A stretch of 64,000 nt of DNA from Cryptomeria japonica (GCF_030272615.1 NC_081410.1:261192437-261256436), one strand, 5' to 3'. Positions 46,405 through 58,200 are shown, numbered from the stretch's first letter. A program made the numbers and translations. Notes: generated by a model not told the origin, from the letters alone.

Positions 46405-46890
46405 ATCTTAATGTTGTGCCGGAAGTGATTGAGGAGGACAAAATGATAGTCTTAGACTCTGGTAAATATTCCATCCATGATGATGTATTCCATTATAACC
46501 TTGAGCACCTCCCTCCAAAGATTCTTAATGCTACCAGCCTCAAAATAGCCATTGGAAACTTTAACGAGCACTTCTCTTTCCTCGTCGGTTTTCAAAAATT
46601 TGATGACCGCTTCATCCGAGATCTTTCTGTCATGAAAGAACTTCATCCCCTCTGTGGAAAGGCCAGTAAGTTCCCTAATTATATTCATGTCTATCTTCAC
46701 CTTTCTCCCAGAGAGAACAATTCCTTCCTCCTTCCAATTTTTGACAAAATACTTCATTGTTCCAAGGTAAGCACCATGGAGTTTCTCGAGGAAAGGACTC
46801 AGCCCCCAAAAATGAATTTGTCTCCAAACATGCTGGTTTTTCTTATGCTTCTCATAGTTTTTTGGCTCCATCCTCTTCCTACTTCCCCCC
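46405..46890 (-). pseudogene. N-terminal half of the same uncharacterised gene
   Basis: Minus strand, starting at about 46,888 with MGGSRKRMEPKNYEKHKKNQ. A globular segment follows with YFVKNWKEEGIVLSGRKVKI, IIRELTGLSTEGMKFF, KTDEEREVL and IIMDGIFTRV, and beyond one stop YHFVLLNHFRHN. The pattern recalls the class annotated in plants as putative plant transposon proteins. Downstream it meets the Copia-like insertion at 46,404. Upstream (47,006) lies a LINE-type RNase H that ends before this gene starts. The similarity is from memory of the pattern only. Confidence 0.5.
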
Positions 46891-47005
46891 ATTTTTTCAC
46901 AGACTTCGCTTCTCTTAGTAGCAGAGCTGATAAAATTAGTAAAAAACCAACAACAAAACCAAAGCACCCACAAAACCTGCCAATCCTCACAACTCGTAAA
47001 GATAA

Positions 47006-47428
47006 TTAAGGCACCACCATCATATTGAATGATGAAAGAACACCCTTCTCTGATCTGTTTAAATCATTATTAGAAACAACAACTTTACCATACGTGACAT
47101 CATAGTTGAGTAAGGCTTTGACATCCACTCCTAATTCATTATAGGTATGCCATGTCCTCTGACCTATAAGCTTGACCCTTTCATTGGCAAAATAATCGGC
47201 CATCGCATTAGCTTCCCTAAATGCATGGGAAATTATAACCTTTTCGAAGTTGGATAAGAGGGATTTGGCATCATAAATCCAAATTTTTATGGTCCATGAT
47301 GGGGGAGAATTTCCTAGAAGACATTCGATAATGTTTTTTGAATCCCCCTCAATACATATGTTTTTGATATTTATTTTACTAGCAAGATCAATAATCTGGA
47401 AAGCTCCTATGTTTTCTTTTCTCTTCAA
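47006..47428 (-). pseudogene. LINE-type RNase H fragment
   Basis: 140-codon open frame on the minus strand. ICIEGDSKNIIECLLGNSPP carries the catalytic Asp block, and ISHAFREANAMADYFANE is the conserved His/Asp block of the plant RNase H found at the end of non-LTR retrotransposon pol (RVT_3 type). A W-x-x-x-N-ELG tail and LNYDVTYGK follow. The N-terminal part of the domain and the RT are missing. It lies upstream, in the same orientation, of the uncharacterised gene starting at about 46,888. Confidence 0.8.
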
Positions 47429-49360
47429 AATTATTTGACTAATTCTTGAGTGAGTTATAATTTATTTAATTTAATTTAAGAATGTACACATACATGTTCA
47501 TTTAATTATGTATGACAAGTGTCGACTCTATACATAGAGTTAGCATGTCATACACTCAACCTGATCGTAATTCCCAACGGGGTAACCTAATGTCCTAAGG
47601 AGAGGCTCATTTAATTATCAACCAGGGACCTGTCTTCTTCAATGATGTTGGCATTGTATGTGCACTAGGGAATCCTTTTAAGTTGTTCTATCAATGTGTA
47701 TATAATAGATTAATTAAAAATAAATAAACTAAATTAATCTAAAAAGATAACATTGCTAGAAATAAATCTAACTACACAACAACGGTTGCAACATGACTAT
47801 TTATTTGACACAACAATGGTTGTAGGCCGATTGTTCTAAATCTAATGGAATTAAATATAGTTAAACAAAACCTATCTTAAACAACTGATCACTACCAGTA
47901 AAGCATAATGAATAACAATCAAAACTATTGTAGATCTAAACTACTATAGACTCACAATTCCTTAAGTGGCCCTTGCTCGAGTGGCTATAATCTTAGTTAT
48001 TAGCATTCAATCTTCAATATACAAGCTTTATTATTAGAATAATATTCTTAAATTACAAATAAAAAATTACATGGATTAATATCATATGTTCTGGTTGAAC
48101 AAAGACACTACTAACAAAATCTAGCACTAACTGGATATTCTCTTTTCTCAACTTAACAAGATCTCAAACTTATACATGAGACCTATGGGTTGGATTAATT
48201 ATAGACCTAAAAAAAATTACAACACATGTAAATCCTCTTCAAACTCTTACAACATCAAAATACAGTCATGATACAAAATGTGTACAAAACATGTTATAAT
48301 CATTTATGAATCATGATCTATTGTTTCCACAAGTTTATCCAATATTCCTTGACTTTAATAAATCCAAATCCATGAGATTAGATAGAGGTAGAAGGGTAAA
48401 AATTGAATTAGAACTCATTCCTTAACTGTTACCCTTAAATCTGCGAGTTTTGTCTCAATCATCTTTCGATGAATTTTGCTCCTTAACTTTTACAAATAGG
48501 CTCAAAAAGTTTAATGGGTTAGTAGATCTCCTTTTTAGATTTCCAAATTATTTTGAATATCTTAATTTCATCAAGAAAAAAGGGAGATATGCCTATTTTA
48601 CCGAAACTATTTTTAAATTTTTTTTCTCAACACGTCCTGTCAACAACTACATGGTGATAACCGTTAACTTGTTTCTTCTTCTTTCTAGCTACATGTATAT
48701 GACTCAAATATCACACAAACAACATGTTAATACTTCTAAAATAAAACATTTAATAATAACCATTTCTCATGATAAATTACCATTATTTAGCATTAACTAG
48801 CTAGACATACAAATACAATCAAACATAATTGTTTATAGTTAATGCTTCATATAATCAAGGTAATGTTTAGAAATGTATTGGATTGATATTATAAACATGG
48901 ATAGGGTATCATAAAACATGGAATAATATGGAAAATTTATAAGCTTATCACTTCCTTTAGCTGAAATCTTGCTTTTCCTCAAGCAAGGGATAAACATTAG
49001 TTATGGATAAAAGCTACTAGCATGAAATCTTGCCACTGTCGCATCCTCTATTATTTTAAAATTTTCATTTCCTTTCTTTGCACTATATTTGCTACTACAG
49101 AAGGTTTGAATTTTTTTTTTCCATGCTTTTTTTATTATCACTATTCCTTGATGTTGACCCATCATCTCTTTTGCTCTATATAGTCAATGTGCATTATTGC
49201 CTCTACTATGCTTTATTCTTGTCATTTTCTTTTTATCATTCTCCTTCCTCTCACTATCATACTTCTCTTAATGATATCTTCATAAGACAGTACATTTTTA
49301 CTATTCTTTCCATTGTTGATAGCTGCCCCAAAATATTTTATGATTTGAATTCTTAGTACA
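47429..49360. other. No recognisable gene
   Basis: AT-rich. Two short open frames on the plus strand (48,450-48,800 and 49,078-49,356) are F/Y/S/L-rich and look like chance translations of T-rich DNA. Confidence 0.5.
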
Positions 49361-49690
49361 CACTAGTACATTCTGGCCTAATTTTCGACGGCTAATTGTC
49401 GGAAGTCCGACGACACCACATCGGACTTCTGACAAATGTAACCGTCGAAAAACTCATCGTCAATCTTCCCGATGATGCCATTTGCATTGACAATCCGACA
49501 CCATTATGAACTCTTCCGACAGCTACTATGTTTTCTCCTCCGGCCAAAAATGTCATCGGATTATGGTCGGAATTCCGACGCTCCCCCACTACCATGAATC
49601 GATGACTGTCCGACAAGGAAGTGACGTCGGACATACAACATCCTTGTCGGATGTTTATTTAATTTCCATCAGAATTTCAATGGTATCAAA
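49361..49690 (+). mobile_element. CACTA-like transposon terminus with subterminal repeats
   Basis: Starts CACTAGTACATTCTGGCCTA, followed by TTTTCGACGGCTAATTGTCG, the usual style of an En/Spm-CACTA terminal inverted repeat. Over the next 300 bases the motif (G/A)TCGGA or its complement TCCGAC occurs about ten times in both orientations (e.g. 49,398, 49,405, 49,423, 49,495, 49,519, 49,556, 49,568, 49,606, 49,627, 49,647). This is typical of transposase-binding subterminal regions. ACA precedes it as a possible 3-bp duplication. No matching right end was found in the window. Confidence 0.65.
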
Positions 49691-50164
49691 TGGTGTGGGT
49701 TGGACAGCTTGGTCGTCGATGCATGAAAGCATTGCATGAGTTTAGCTACTTTTAAAAATTGCATAAAACATTTTTAATTTATCTAATCCAGTGTTATTTG
49801 CAAAAAAAGATTATCAATGTTGTTTCCTTTCTCCAAGAATTGTCTAGGATCTTTCCATCAGATGATATGTAACATCCAATGACTAAATCTATTCTTTACA
49901 AATGCTTATTTTATTTAATTAGCATCTGAGCGTGAATTATAATTTATATCTATGCGGAAGAAGAAGATACAAGCTGAAGAATCATGTGCAAGTAAATTTC
50001 ATAAAACAAAGCAAGTAGGCATTATCTTGAATGGCATGGTAACAAGCTCATCAGCTGCCTAAAAGACAACAATTGGAGAAAAGCAGAGGAAAGTGTTAAA
50101 AGGTGATAAATACATAGAGAGTATGCAATACAAACAAACAATGTCTAGAGTGTGTGATGTGATG

Positions 50165-50925
50165 TCTCTAATTTATGTCCGGAGGGACTAACTGGTTTTG
50201 GAATTCCTGGGAAACCTATTGGGCCACGCTTGGAGGAAATCAATGTGTTCATGCAAGGGCCACCTTTTTTCTATTATGAGAATGATTCTTTTTCATCGAA
50301 GGATATTTGGAAGGCAATATCCAAAAATTTCTATAGTGCATGGAACCAGAGTTGGTGGACTCGAAGTACTTTTCGGCTTCCACAAGACCAAGAGGTTATG
50401 TACACAATCTCCCAATAGATGGGTGATTTCAAGCATTACCTCTCCCCTCCATGACTATTAAGGAAGCACTTCCTCAGACAAAGGACTATTGGCCTCCATG
50501 GGATCAAAGAAAAAAATTGAAGCATAGACTCTAGATGATGTGGTGGTGTCCTTCGTGAAGAACTCTGCACTATAATTGAAAATTCATGAGGGAAATTGCA
50601 AGATAGTGAACAAAAATACATTCTTGAAAAGTACGAAGAATGGAACTTGGTTTGGGTGGGGCCAAGTTAGGTGGCTCCTCTAGAGGTTGACGAGATAGAA
50701 ATTATATTAGGATTTGAAAAAGATCACACTCGTGGAACTTCGTGTGCAAATGATCGATTGTGCTGTTTGGGTAATGCATTCAAAATAGATACAGTTGCAT
50801 ACCATTTAGCTATCTTGAAAGCATTTTAACCTAATGGCATTAAAGTTCTTTCTCTATTTTTTGGTGATCTCTAGAGTAGAGGTTGCTTTGCATCAACTTG
50901 GTATACATTAAGTTGTGTTGTATCT
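50165..50925 (+). pseudogene. DRM: DRM-type DNA methyltransferase fragment, left arm
   Basis: Captured part of a domains-rearranged (cytosine-5) DNA methyltransferase, the enzyme of RNA-directed de novo methylation. Blocks in order: LTGFGIPGKPIGPRLEE, PPFFYYEND (50,260-50,286, the permuted motif VI region), KAISKNFYSAWNQSW, SSKDIW. Then come SEQKYIL, EWNLVWVGP (50,638), VAPLEVDEIEIILGFEKDHT, LGNAFKIDTVAYHL, PNGIKVLSLF and, in a shifted frame, VEVALHQLGIH at the start of motif I. Motif IV with the catalytic Cys is not included. Stops and frameshifts make it non-coding. The segment ends at the palindrome loop. Family identification is strong; which DRM paralogue is unknown. Confidence 0.87.
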
Positions 50926-50929
50926 GCGG

Positions 50930-51680
50930 AAATATGTATCTGAGGTCGATGCAATGCAACCTCTGCTCCACCAATACCAGAAAATAGAGAAAGTACTTTA
51001 ATTTAATGCCATTAGGATAAAATGCTTTCAAGACAGATAAATGGCATGCAACTGTATCTATTTGGAATGCATTACCCAAACAACGCAATCAATCAGTTGC
51101 ACACAAAGTTCCACGAGTGTGATCTTTTCAAAATCCTAATATAATTTCTATCTCATCAACCTCTAGAGGAGCCACCTGACCTGGTCCCACCCAAACCAAG
51201 TTCCATTCTTCACACTTTTGAAGAATGTATTTTTGTTCACTATCTTGCAGTTTCCCTCGTGAATTTTCAATTATAGTAAAGATATCTTCACAAAGGACAC
51301 CACCACATTGTCTAGAGTCTATGCAATTCAATTTTTTTCTTTGATCCCATGGAGGCCAATAGTCCTTTGTCTAAGGAAGTGCTTCCTGAATAGTCATGGG
51401 GGGGAGAGGTAATGCTTGAAATCGCCCTTCTATTGAGAGATTGTGTACATAACCTCTTGGTCTTGTGGAAGCCAAAAAGTACTTCGAGTCCTCCAACTCT
51501 GGTTCCATGCACTATAGAAATTTTTGGATATTGCCTTCCAAATATCCTTCGGTGCAAAAGTATCATTCTCATAATAGAAAAAAGGTGGCCCTTGCATGAA
51601 CACATTGATTTCCTCCAAGCGTGGCCCAATAGGTTTTCTAGGAATTCCAAAACCAGTTAGTCCCTCCGAACATAAATTAG
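50930..51680 (-). pseudogene. DRM: DRM-type DNA methyltransferase fragment, right arm
   Basis: Mirror copy on the minus strand, somewhat better preserved. It has EEINVFMQGPPFFYYEND at about 51,600-51,550 and, in another frame, PLPSMTI-type text. Then GVLCEDIFTIIENSRGKLQD, EWNLVWVGPGQVAPLEVDE (51,200-51,150) and RCLGNAFQIDTVACHLSVLK (51,085 down) follow. It ends with EVALHRP-type motif I near the loop. Transcription across both arms from either side would give a long self-complementary RNA containing DRM coding sequence. No promoter is recognised within the arms. Confidence 0.87.
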
Positions 51681-52159
51681 AGACGTCACATCACACACTC
51701 CAGACATTGTTTGTTTGTATTGCATACTCTCTATGTATTTATCACCCTTTAACACTTTCCTCTGCTTTTCTCCAATTGCTCTCTTCTAGGCAGCTGATGA
51801 GCTTGTTTCCATGTCATTCAAGATAATGTCTGCTTGCTTTCTTTTATGAAATTTACTTGCACACGAGTCTTTAGCTTGTATCTTTTTCTTCCATATGGAT
51901 ATAAATTATAATTCATGCTCAGATGATAATTAAATAAAATAAGCATTTGTAAAGAAAATATTTAGCCATTGGATGCTACATATTATCTGACGGAAAGATC
52001 CTAGATCCAATTCTTGGAGAAAGTAAACATCATTGATAATCTTTTTTTCAAATAACACCGAATCAAATAAATTAAAAATGTTTCATGTAATTTTTAAAAG
52101 TAGAACTCATGCAATGCTTTCATGCATCGATGGCCAAGCCATCTAACCCACAACATTAG

Positions 52160-52532
52160 CCATAATAGAACAAATAACCATAATAGGCTATTATAAAGTA
52201 TCTATACAAAACTATGAAAGAACATTAAATTACCATTACAAACCAATAAACCATAAAATAGTGAAAATACTACCATAACCAAAAAAAATCATAAATAGCA
52301 AGGGATAAATAAAAACTCAATGATTTCAAAATCTTCAATTCACTATACCACATTACAATCCACTAGGTATTCAACCTCTATGCCCATCGTCTGAACACAT
52401 TTTAAGCTACCCCGATACCCGATGAGACTAGTGGGATAACTCGCATCGATCGGCAAGAAGAGAGGTCATTGACTTATGTTATCTCGATGAGTACGAGAAA
52501 ATAAATGACAACACAAAATCATATTTAAAACA
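52160..52532 (-). mobile_element. Partial Copia 3' LTR, minus strand
   Basis: The minus strand starts TGTTTTAAATATGATTTTGT right after a PPT (AAAAAGGGGGAGA), with GTTGTCATTTATTTTCTCG as in other Copia LTR starts. The left end is lost near the palindrome. Confidence 0.55.
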
Positions 52533-52547
52533 TCTCCCCCTTTTTCA
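52533..52547 (-). other. Polypurine tract of the minus-strand Copia remnant
   Basis: The minus strand reads AATGAAAAAGGGGGAGA before the LTR. Similar tracts occur at 52,590-52,604 and 52,681-52,690. Confidence 0.65.
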
Positions 52548-53467
52548 TTGATGGAAACATTCATGAAACCACCAAAACACTAATATATCTCTCCCCCTTT
52601 GACATCAAAGATAAGGACGTCTCTTCATCATTGTACAAACTCCATTAATCTCTACGAAATTTCTTCCCCTATCTTCATCATCTCCCCCTTAGTGTATGAA
52701 CAAAACTGAGAACCAAAATTGTGCTCGAAATATCTTCTACTCATCTACATATGTTTGTACAAAAAAAAAAAAATTCTTACCCGCAAAAACTAAGTAGCTT
52801 GCATGGCAGGGGGCATGATACCCTTGCGAACGAACTTGAGTTGATACCAAGAGGTCTTCCAATCTTCTTACGTAGAGGAAAAAATATTTTATTGACTTTA
52901 AATATTCAAAAGAATATCCTCTGTCTCCCTATAGTTATCTGAAACCTTCACCACCAAATCAAGCTTCTAAGAGTCTTCAAACAGTCTCACCATGCTGGTG
53001 AGTTGCAAGTCTACAACATCTCTTAGATGATCAAACCGTTTCTTAATTTTGTTCATCTGATTAGTCAATGGATTTAGTTGCACGTACAAGTTTTTTATTT
53101 GAAGCCTTTAGTTTCCTCTTGCATCATTCTTCATGTCTATAGTATTGGATAGTTGTACAATTTGTGATGCTATAATATCTATGTGACCCTTAATGTCCTT
53201 AGTATATTTAGGCCATTTCTTTTAAAACATGTATGCCGCCACTGCATCTAATCACCAAAACTTCTAGTCTTTTCTATTCCACCTTCTTCTCTACATCCTT
53301 CAAAACTTTGGCTTCCAAGTTGAAAGCATGTTCCTTAAATCCATTAAGATTCAACTGTATTTTCTCTACACTTGACAAAGACTCATCCGAAAATACTTCT
53401 AGATGTCCTTCATGAAGGAATTTCATTGCATCATTAATAAGTTGAGCCCTATATTTGAGACTTAATA
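52548..53467 (-). pseudogene. 3' internal remnant of the minus-strand Copia element
   Basis: Decayed sequence upstream (minus strand) of the PPT. The only open stretch, 53,274-53,467 and running into the neighbouring LTR, reads helical text such as YRAQLINDAMKFLHEGHLEV and SLSSVEKIQLNLNGFKEH, with no pol motif. It resembles in style the helical C-terminus of ORF2 of the pol-less element, but this is impression only. Confidence 0.4.
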
Positions 53468-54823
53468 TGTTGGCATATGATGAAGCAGTGACAATGTATG
53501 TTGTCATTGATGTCAATAGGTGAACCAGTATGAATTGGTATGAATATTGGAAGCAGTTATGGTCAACTAGGATGGAGTGGATCGGTGTCGGGGTTCACTA
53601 AGTGTGACTACCGGTTGGTAGTCTCTGTTCATCTCTAGGGCTTCTAGTTTGGCTTATGCGGTGCAATCGATGACATTCTGTGATGAGTTAGTTAAGAGAT
53701 AAGGATGAGATCATGGTGCCATGTCAGTTATGTGCTTGTGAAGGATTTCTTTGAGGATCTTGTGCATGAAGATTGAATGCATTGAATGTCTACCTTGGGA
53801 ATGCACGATGTTCCAAGTGGTGTATGAAGTGCGCATGATGGGTTACTGATTTCCAAATGCGGTGAAGATTGGATGATGTAGAATGACTTGAGATCTGTTT
53901 TAGATAGCTTCATTCTATGCAATGGATCTAACGGTCAGGATTGGAATGCTTGTACCTAAAATGGTTAGGGTTTAGGGTTTATGCTACCAACGTAATTGTT
54001 GTCTATAAGGTCGATGATGTTTATTATTGTTTGTGTTGGCAAATGATGTATTTATGTGTTGAGATACTTGCCAAACCAGAGTGTGGAATCTACTGTGTGA
54101 TTGCAGAGGAAAGGAGCTAAAAAGGATCTTCCTTAGCAAGTAGTTCTATTATTAGATCAAAGCTTCACCTGTTGACTTCTAACCATTTCAACAAAAGGAA
54201 AATCCCTTGATCGGGTCGCTTTAACAGACTTGTTGCAAATCCTCTAACCAGGTGACTCAAGTTTATTGAGTTCCTTAAATCCTCTAGCGAGGTAGCCTTT
54301 AACAAGGTTTCAACCTTTAATAGGGTTTATAGTCATCCCTTAACCGAGTGATCCCTAACATGATTGGTTCCTAACAAAACCTTATTGTAAAGTCTTTAAC
54401 CGGACTAGGCTCCTAACAGAGCGAACTTCAAAAGATTTCAAAACAAGCTTGTGGGTATTCATCCCCACCATGGTTTTTCCCATTTGGGTTTCCATGTGAA
54501 AAAATCTGTGTTATGGGTTGTGAGTTTTCATGTGATGATTGAGTAGTTGTTGATTAAGTTAGTTATGCATGCAGTGCTAAATGGTTGTGGTATTGTTGAT
54601 ACAACTCATGCTTGATTATATCAGGAAGTAGTCATCAGAATTTAAGATCTGTCAAATGTTGTCTGAAGTATCTGTGTTTAACCGATATACCCATGGTTAA
54701 GTTCAGTGGTGAAGACAATCGGTTAGCATTGTTTTAATATGATAAAGTGTTGAGAAATTTTTTTTCTATATTGATTCAGCCCCCCCCACTCTCAGTACCA
54801 ATTAGGGTATTATTTGTTCATCA
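53468..54823 (+). mobile_element. Copia LTR (probably solo)
   Basis: Starts TGTTGGCATATGATGAAG and GTTGTCATTGATGTCAATAG. A CTAAC(A/C)GGGT-type run occupies 54,190-54,440. CATGGTTTTTCCCATTTGGG lies at about 54,470 and GATTCAGCCCCCCCCACT near the end. The order matches the other Copia LTRs. No PBS or internal sequence follows and no second LTR is present. The right end and target duplication could not be fixed. Confidence 0.75.
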
Positions 54824-57800
54824 TTATTCATCATAATAAAATTCTTGTGAGTATAATGGTGAAGTATATCACCCAAACAAATCATATGCAAGGGAGACAA
54901 TCACTTAAGGTCCATCCGATCTTGAGACATTGATGCCCACTTTAGCATGTCCCATCCTAAATATCCCCTAAGCATGTTTTGCTTCGTGCCCACTTTGATT
55001 CTACTCACATCATCTTGAAATCTGCATTTTCAACTCCTTCCTCAACCTCTGTTTAATTTTAAGTCCTCATTGACAAGACTAGGACACCTTAGGTGCCCTG
55101 GTACTCGTGATTGGGACCCAAAATAGGACCCCTCATTTCTTTCCTCATGTGTGCAAAAAAAAATTAGCTTCATGTCAGTCGGCTCCAAAAGTTCAAACAT
55201 TTGAAGGGGTCTACCTACAATTCAATTGATCTCTTAATTATAAAATCAATTCAATTCCAAGTGAACAAGGAATCAAGCATTCATCAAGCATCGAAGGAGA
55301 ATTCAAGTTAAAGCACAACATTCATGATCAACATTCTGCATGACATCCTAAAACCTTGTGTGAGGATTCAAGAAAAAATTATCAACGTATCATGTTCAAT
55401 TTCAAGCATTTTTAGATTAGATCTATCCTTTCCCTCAAAAGGAAAACATTATACTTCAAGGTTAATTCACAACTCGAGGTTTGACCTAGGAAAACCCCCA
55501 TCAACGAACCTATTTTTGCTCATTTTGTGTGTAGCAAATTGAATTCAAGAGTTACATGTGAAGAATTTGGCAAAGTAAATGATGACAATCAAACTCAAAT
55601 TTTGATGGCATGAAAAGCAGAAGACTAGGCCAGTTCACACCTCCTAGTCCCAAGAATTTTTGACAACCTTTTGATAGTAGATTCTGTGTACCATCCTAAT
55701 CCAAAAAGTATTCAATTTGTCTACATTTGACAGGTGGAGGATTTGGTCAATCCGCACCTCCTAGTCCCAACAATTCTACTTGAACACTATGTCACAGGAG
55801 AAGATATATGACTTCTAGGTCTACTAAGGAGATGCTTACTATTAGTCATATGATAAGAGAAAAGAGAAGAAATGTGAATACTACTAGCTAACAAGTTGTG
55901 TAATGTTGGGTGATTCATGCTACATCATGGATTTCATTGGCTAGCAAGTTGTGTTATGCTAGGTGATCCATGATAGAGAAGATTATCAAACAAAACCATT
56001 TGTTCGCAAGGCAATCCAAAAACTCTACTACAAAATGGTTGTTTTAGTGACATAAAACACAAACAACAATAATAAGCAACACTTACAAAGGTGTAAACAA
56101 CAACAATTATCACACTAGCAATCAATGTTATTCCAAGTAACCTTTAACGAATCTAAAAAAAATGATAACCATGCCCTAGGGGGTGCTATGTAACACAACA
56201 CTTCTAGTTTGAGGATATAACATAAATGAATTAACATGAAAAAAAAGGAGAGCTCATATGTCTCCCCTTAAGATGTCAACATACCTCTAGGTTGATATCT
56301 TAAGGTAGATAGCGATCAAGGATAAGCACCTTCAACACCAAGAAGATACCCTTAATAAACATACATGCATTCCAAGCTAGGAAGAAAGATCCTTGTACAT
56401 GCCTCATTGCTATAAGAAAGGAAGAGATAGTTGTAAAAGAGATATTTTTCAACAAGTGTAAAGGGATCATTTTAAAGAGGGAGGAAGAGATCTTTTCCTA
56501 AAGATGTCTACCTCCAAAAATAGAGGAGATATTTAATAAAGATATCATCTTTTAAATTAAGAAATGGGCAGGAGATTAAGAATACAAACCTTCCATATTG
56601 CTAGGAAATGGTATCCTTGATGAAGGATTGCACACTTTCTATCACTAAGGAGAGATCATTCAATTAATACATACCGTTTCAAGAAAGAAAGAGGTCCTAA
56701 TCAAGGAACACACACGTCCAAGCAAGGAGAGAATCTGGATTGAGGACAATTCTATGCAAGAAAGGATATCAAGTTATAAAAGATAAAAATCAACAAAGGT
56801 AAAGTGGATCCTTAAAAAAGAGGAACAATTGACAACTATTATTCTTTCTCCACAATATAGAGACAAGAAGAACTAGGCTATTACGTTGCCTCCCAAGTAT
56901 GATTGCACATGAAATCGTATGTAGTACCATGAATGAAAATGAGCCCCTAATAGGTAATTTTGTCCTAATTTTGTTTATGGTTTTTTCTTCAATTTTTAAA
57001 GGGGAGAGTAATAAAGTTGGCTTTAAGAAACTCATACAAAATTATCTCTTGTTGTGATTAAATGTTGTTGGAAAAGTAATAGATATATTAGACAATGTGG
57101 GAGGGGATGTCAACAAAGGAGGAGGATATAAACCTAAATCATCGTCAGAAAAATGTAGTGTATATTTCTCATGAACCTCCACACTTCATTGCACACATCC
57201 TAAATCATGTCCATTGCATCCATGTTTATAATTAAATATGGTATTTAAATCATGTCTAGAGGAGTGTGTTCATTCACATTTTCAAAGTTTAAAGATCCTC
57301 AATCATCATCAAGACATGTGTTGGAAGAAGAGGTTGGAATAGATTTAGAAGAAGAATGAATAATTGACATAGACAACTCCCTTGAGACTTCATATTTGGA
57401 TAGAGGGACCTTATATCAAATTAAGGAAGGCATGAGAGTGATATATGTATTAGTGTAATTACTATACTTTTTGAATATTTATCCTTAGCATAATATTGGA
57501 AATAGTATCTTATACTAATTAGGGAGTCGTAATTAGGATATTATTTTCCCATTTTTAGTTGTTGATCTCATTATTTAAGACACAAATTATTTTCATCATT
57601 TTTAGATATGAAATAAGAGGAATTTGAGGTTGCATCATCATACGCCCAATTTTTGAGGACTCTTGCCAATTGTTTGACATAATGTCAGCAAGCTAAACAT
57701 TTTGATTTTGAGTCTAATTTGGTGTTAGATCATCATAATTTGATTTTGTATGCATTCTTGGCTATCATTATTTCACTTGCAGTCAATTGTAGTTGTACAT

Positions 57801-58200
57801 TTATGAGAAATATGTGATGGTTCACCTCTATACCAAACTGAAAACTTCTGAGATAGTAGTTCGCATAACACGCAACAGTAGCAGACAACATAACACATAG
57901 ATTTGACAACGAATATTCCTTGTTTTTCAGTCATTATTGGACAAGGGATATTACACAATCATACTAAATAGATTTCAAACCCCATAATTCGTATAGAGAA
58001 TAGCAAATTTGCTTGCCTAAAGGAATAGTTTCATGAAAATAGACATCAGTTGGGAATATGATATCCAAATTTTAAAAAATAAATAGACATTGGAATGTTG
58101 ATTCTATGATATAAAACATCTTTAAAACATGTACCCTGGCAATTGCAGCTACAACATATGACAAAATTCCTCTATTATTTTATCCTATGATAGATGTTCA
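54824..58200. other. No recognisable gene
   Basis: AT-rich repeat debris. The phrase CACCTCCTAGTCCCAA occurs at about 55,637 and 55,763 with related flanks. Purine-rich AAGAAAGA/AGGAAGAGA text fills 56,390-56,760. No protein motif was found. Confidence 0.5.

Larger units (their letters stand above)
49693..52153. repeat. 2.46-kb palindrome (inverted repeat, ~1.2-kb arms, ~20-bp loop)
   Basis: The plus strand from 49,693 (GTGTGGGTTGGACAGCTTGG) is mirrored by the minus strand from 52,153. Matching landmarks include GATGCATGAAAGCATTGCAT at 49,719 and its complement at 52,111, and CAAGGGCCACCTTTTTTCTA at 50,255 and its complement at 51,576. Near the centre, GAGGTTGC(T/A)TTGCATC at 50,879 mirrors 50,963. 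The loop is about 50,911-50,930. Arms carry scattered substitutions and small indels. Confidence 0.95.

Noticed and set aside
46207-46428. Plus-strand open frame of 73 codons
   Set aside because: Inside the 3' LTR of the pol-less element; hydrophobic text arises from T-rich DNA.
48450-49356. Two F/Y/S-rich plus-strand frames
   Set aside because: Low-complexity translation of T-rich DNA, no motif.
52426-52433. ACTAGTG as the right terminus of the CACTA element
   Set aside because: No TCCGAC/GTCGGA subterminal repeats or mirror of the left terminus precede it; it falls inside a minus-strand Copia LTR.
53463-54828. Target duplication for the Copia LTR at 53,468
   Set aside because: TAATA on the left does not match the bases after any plausible right end.
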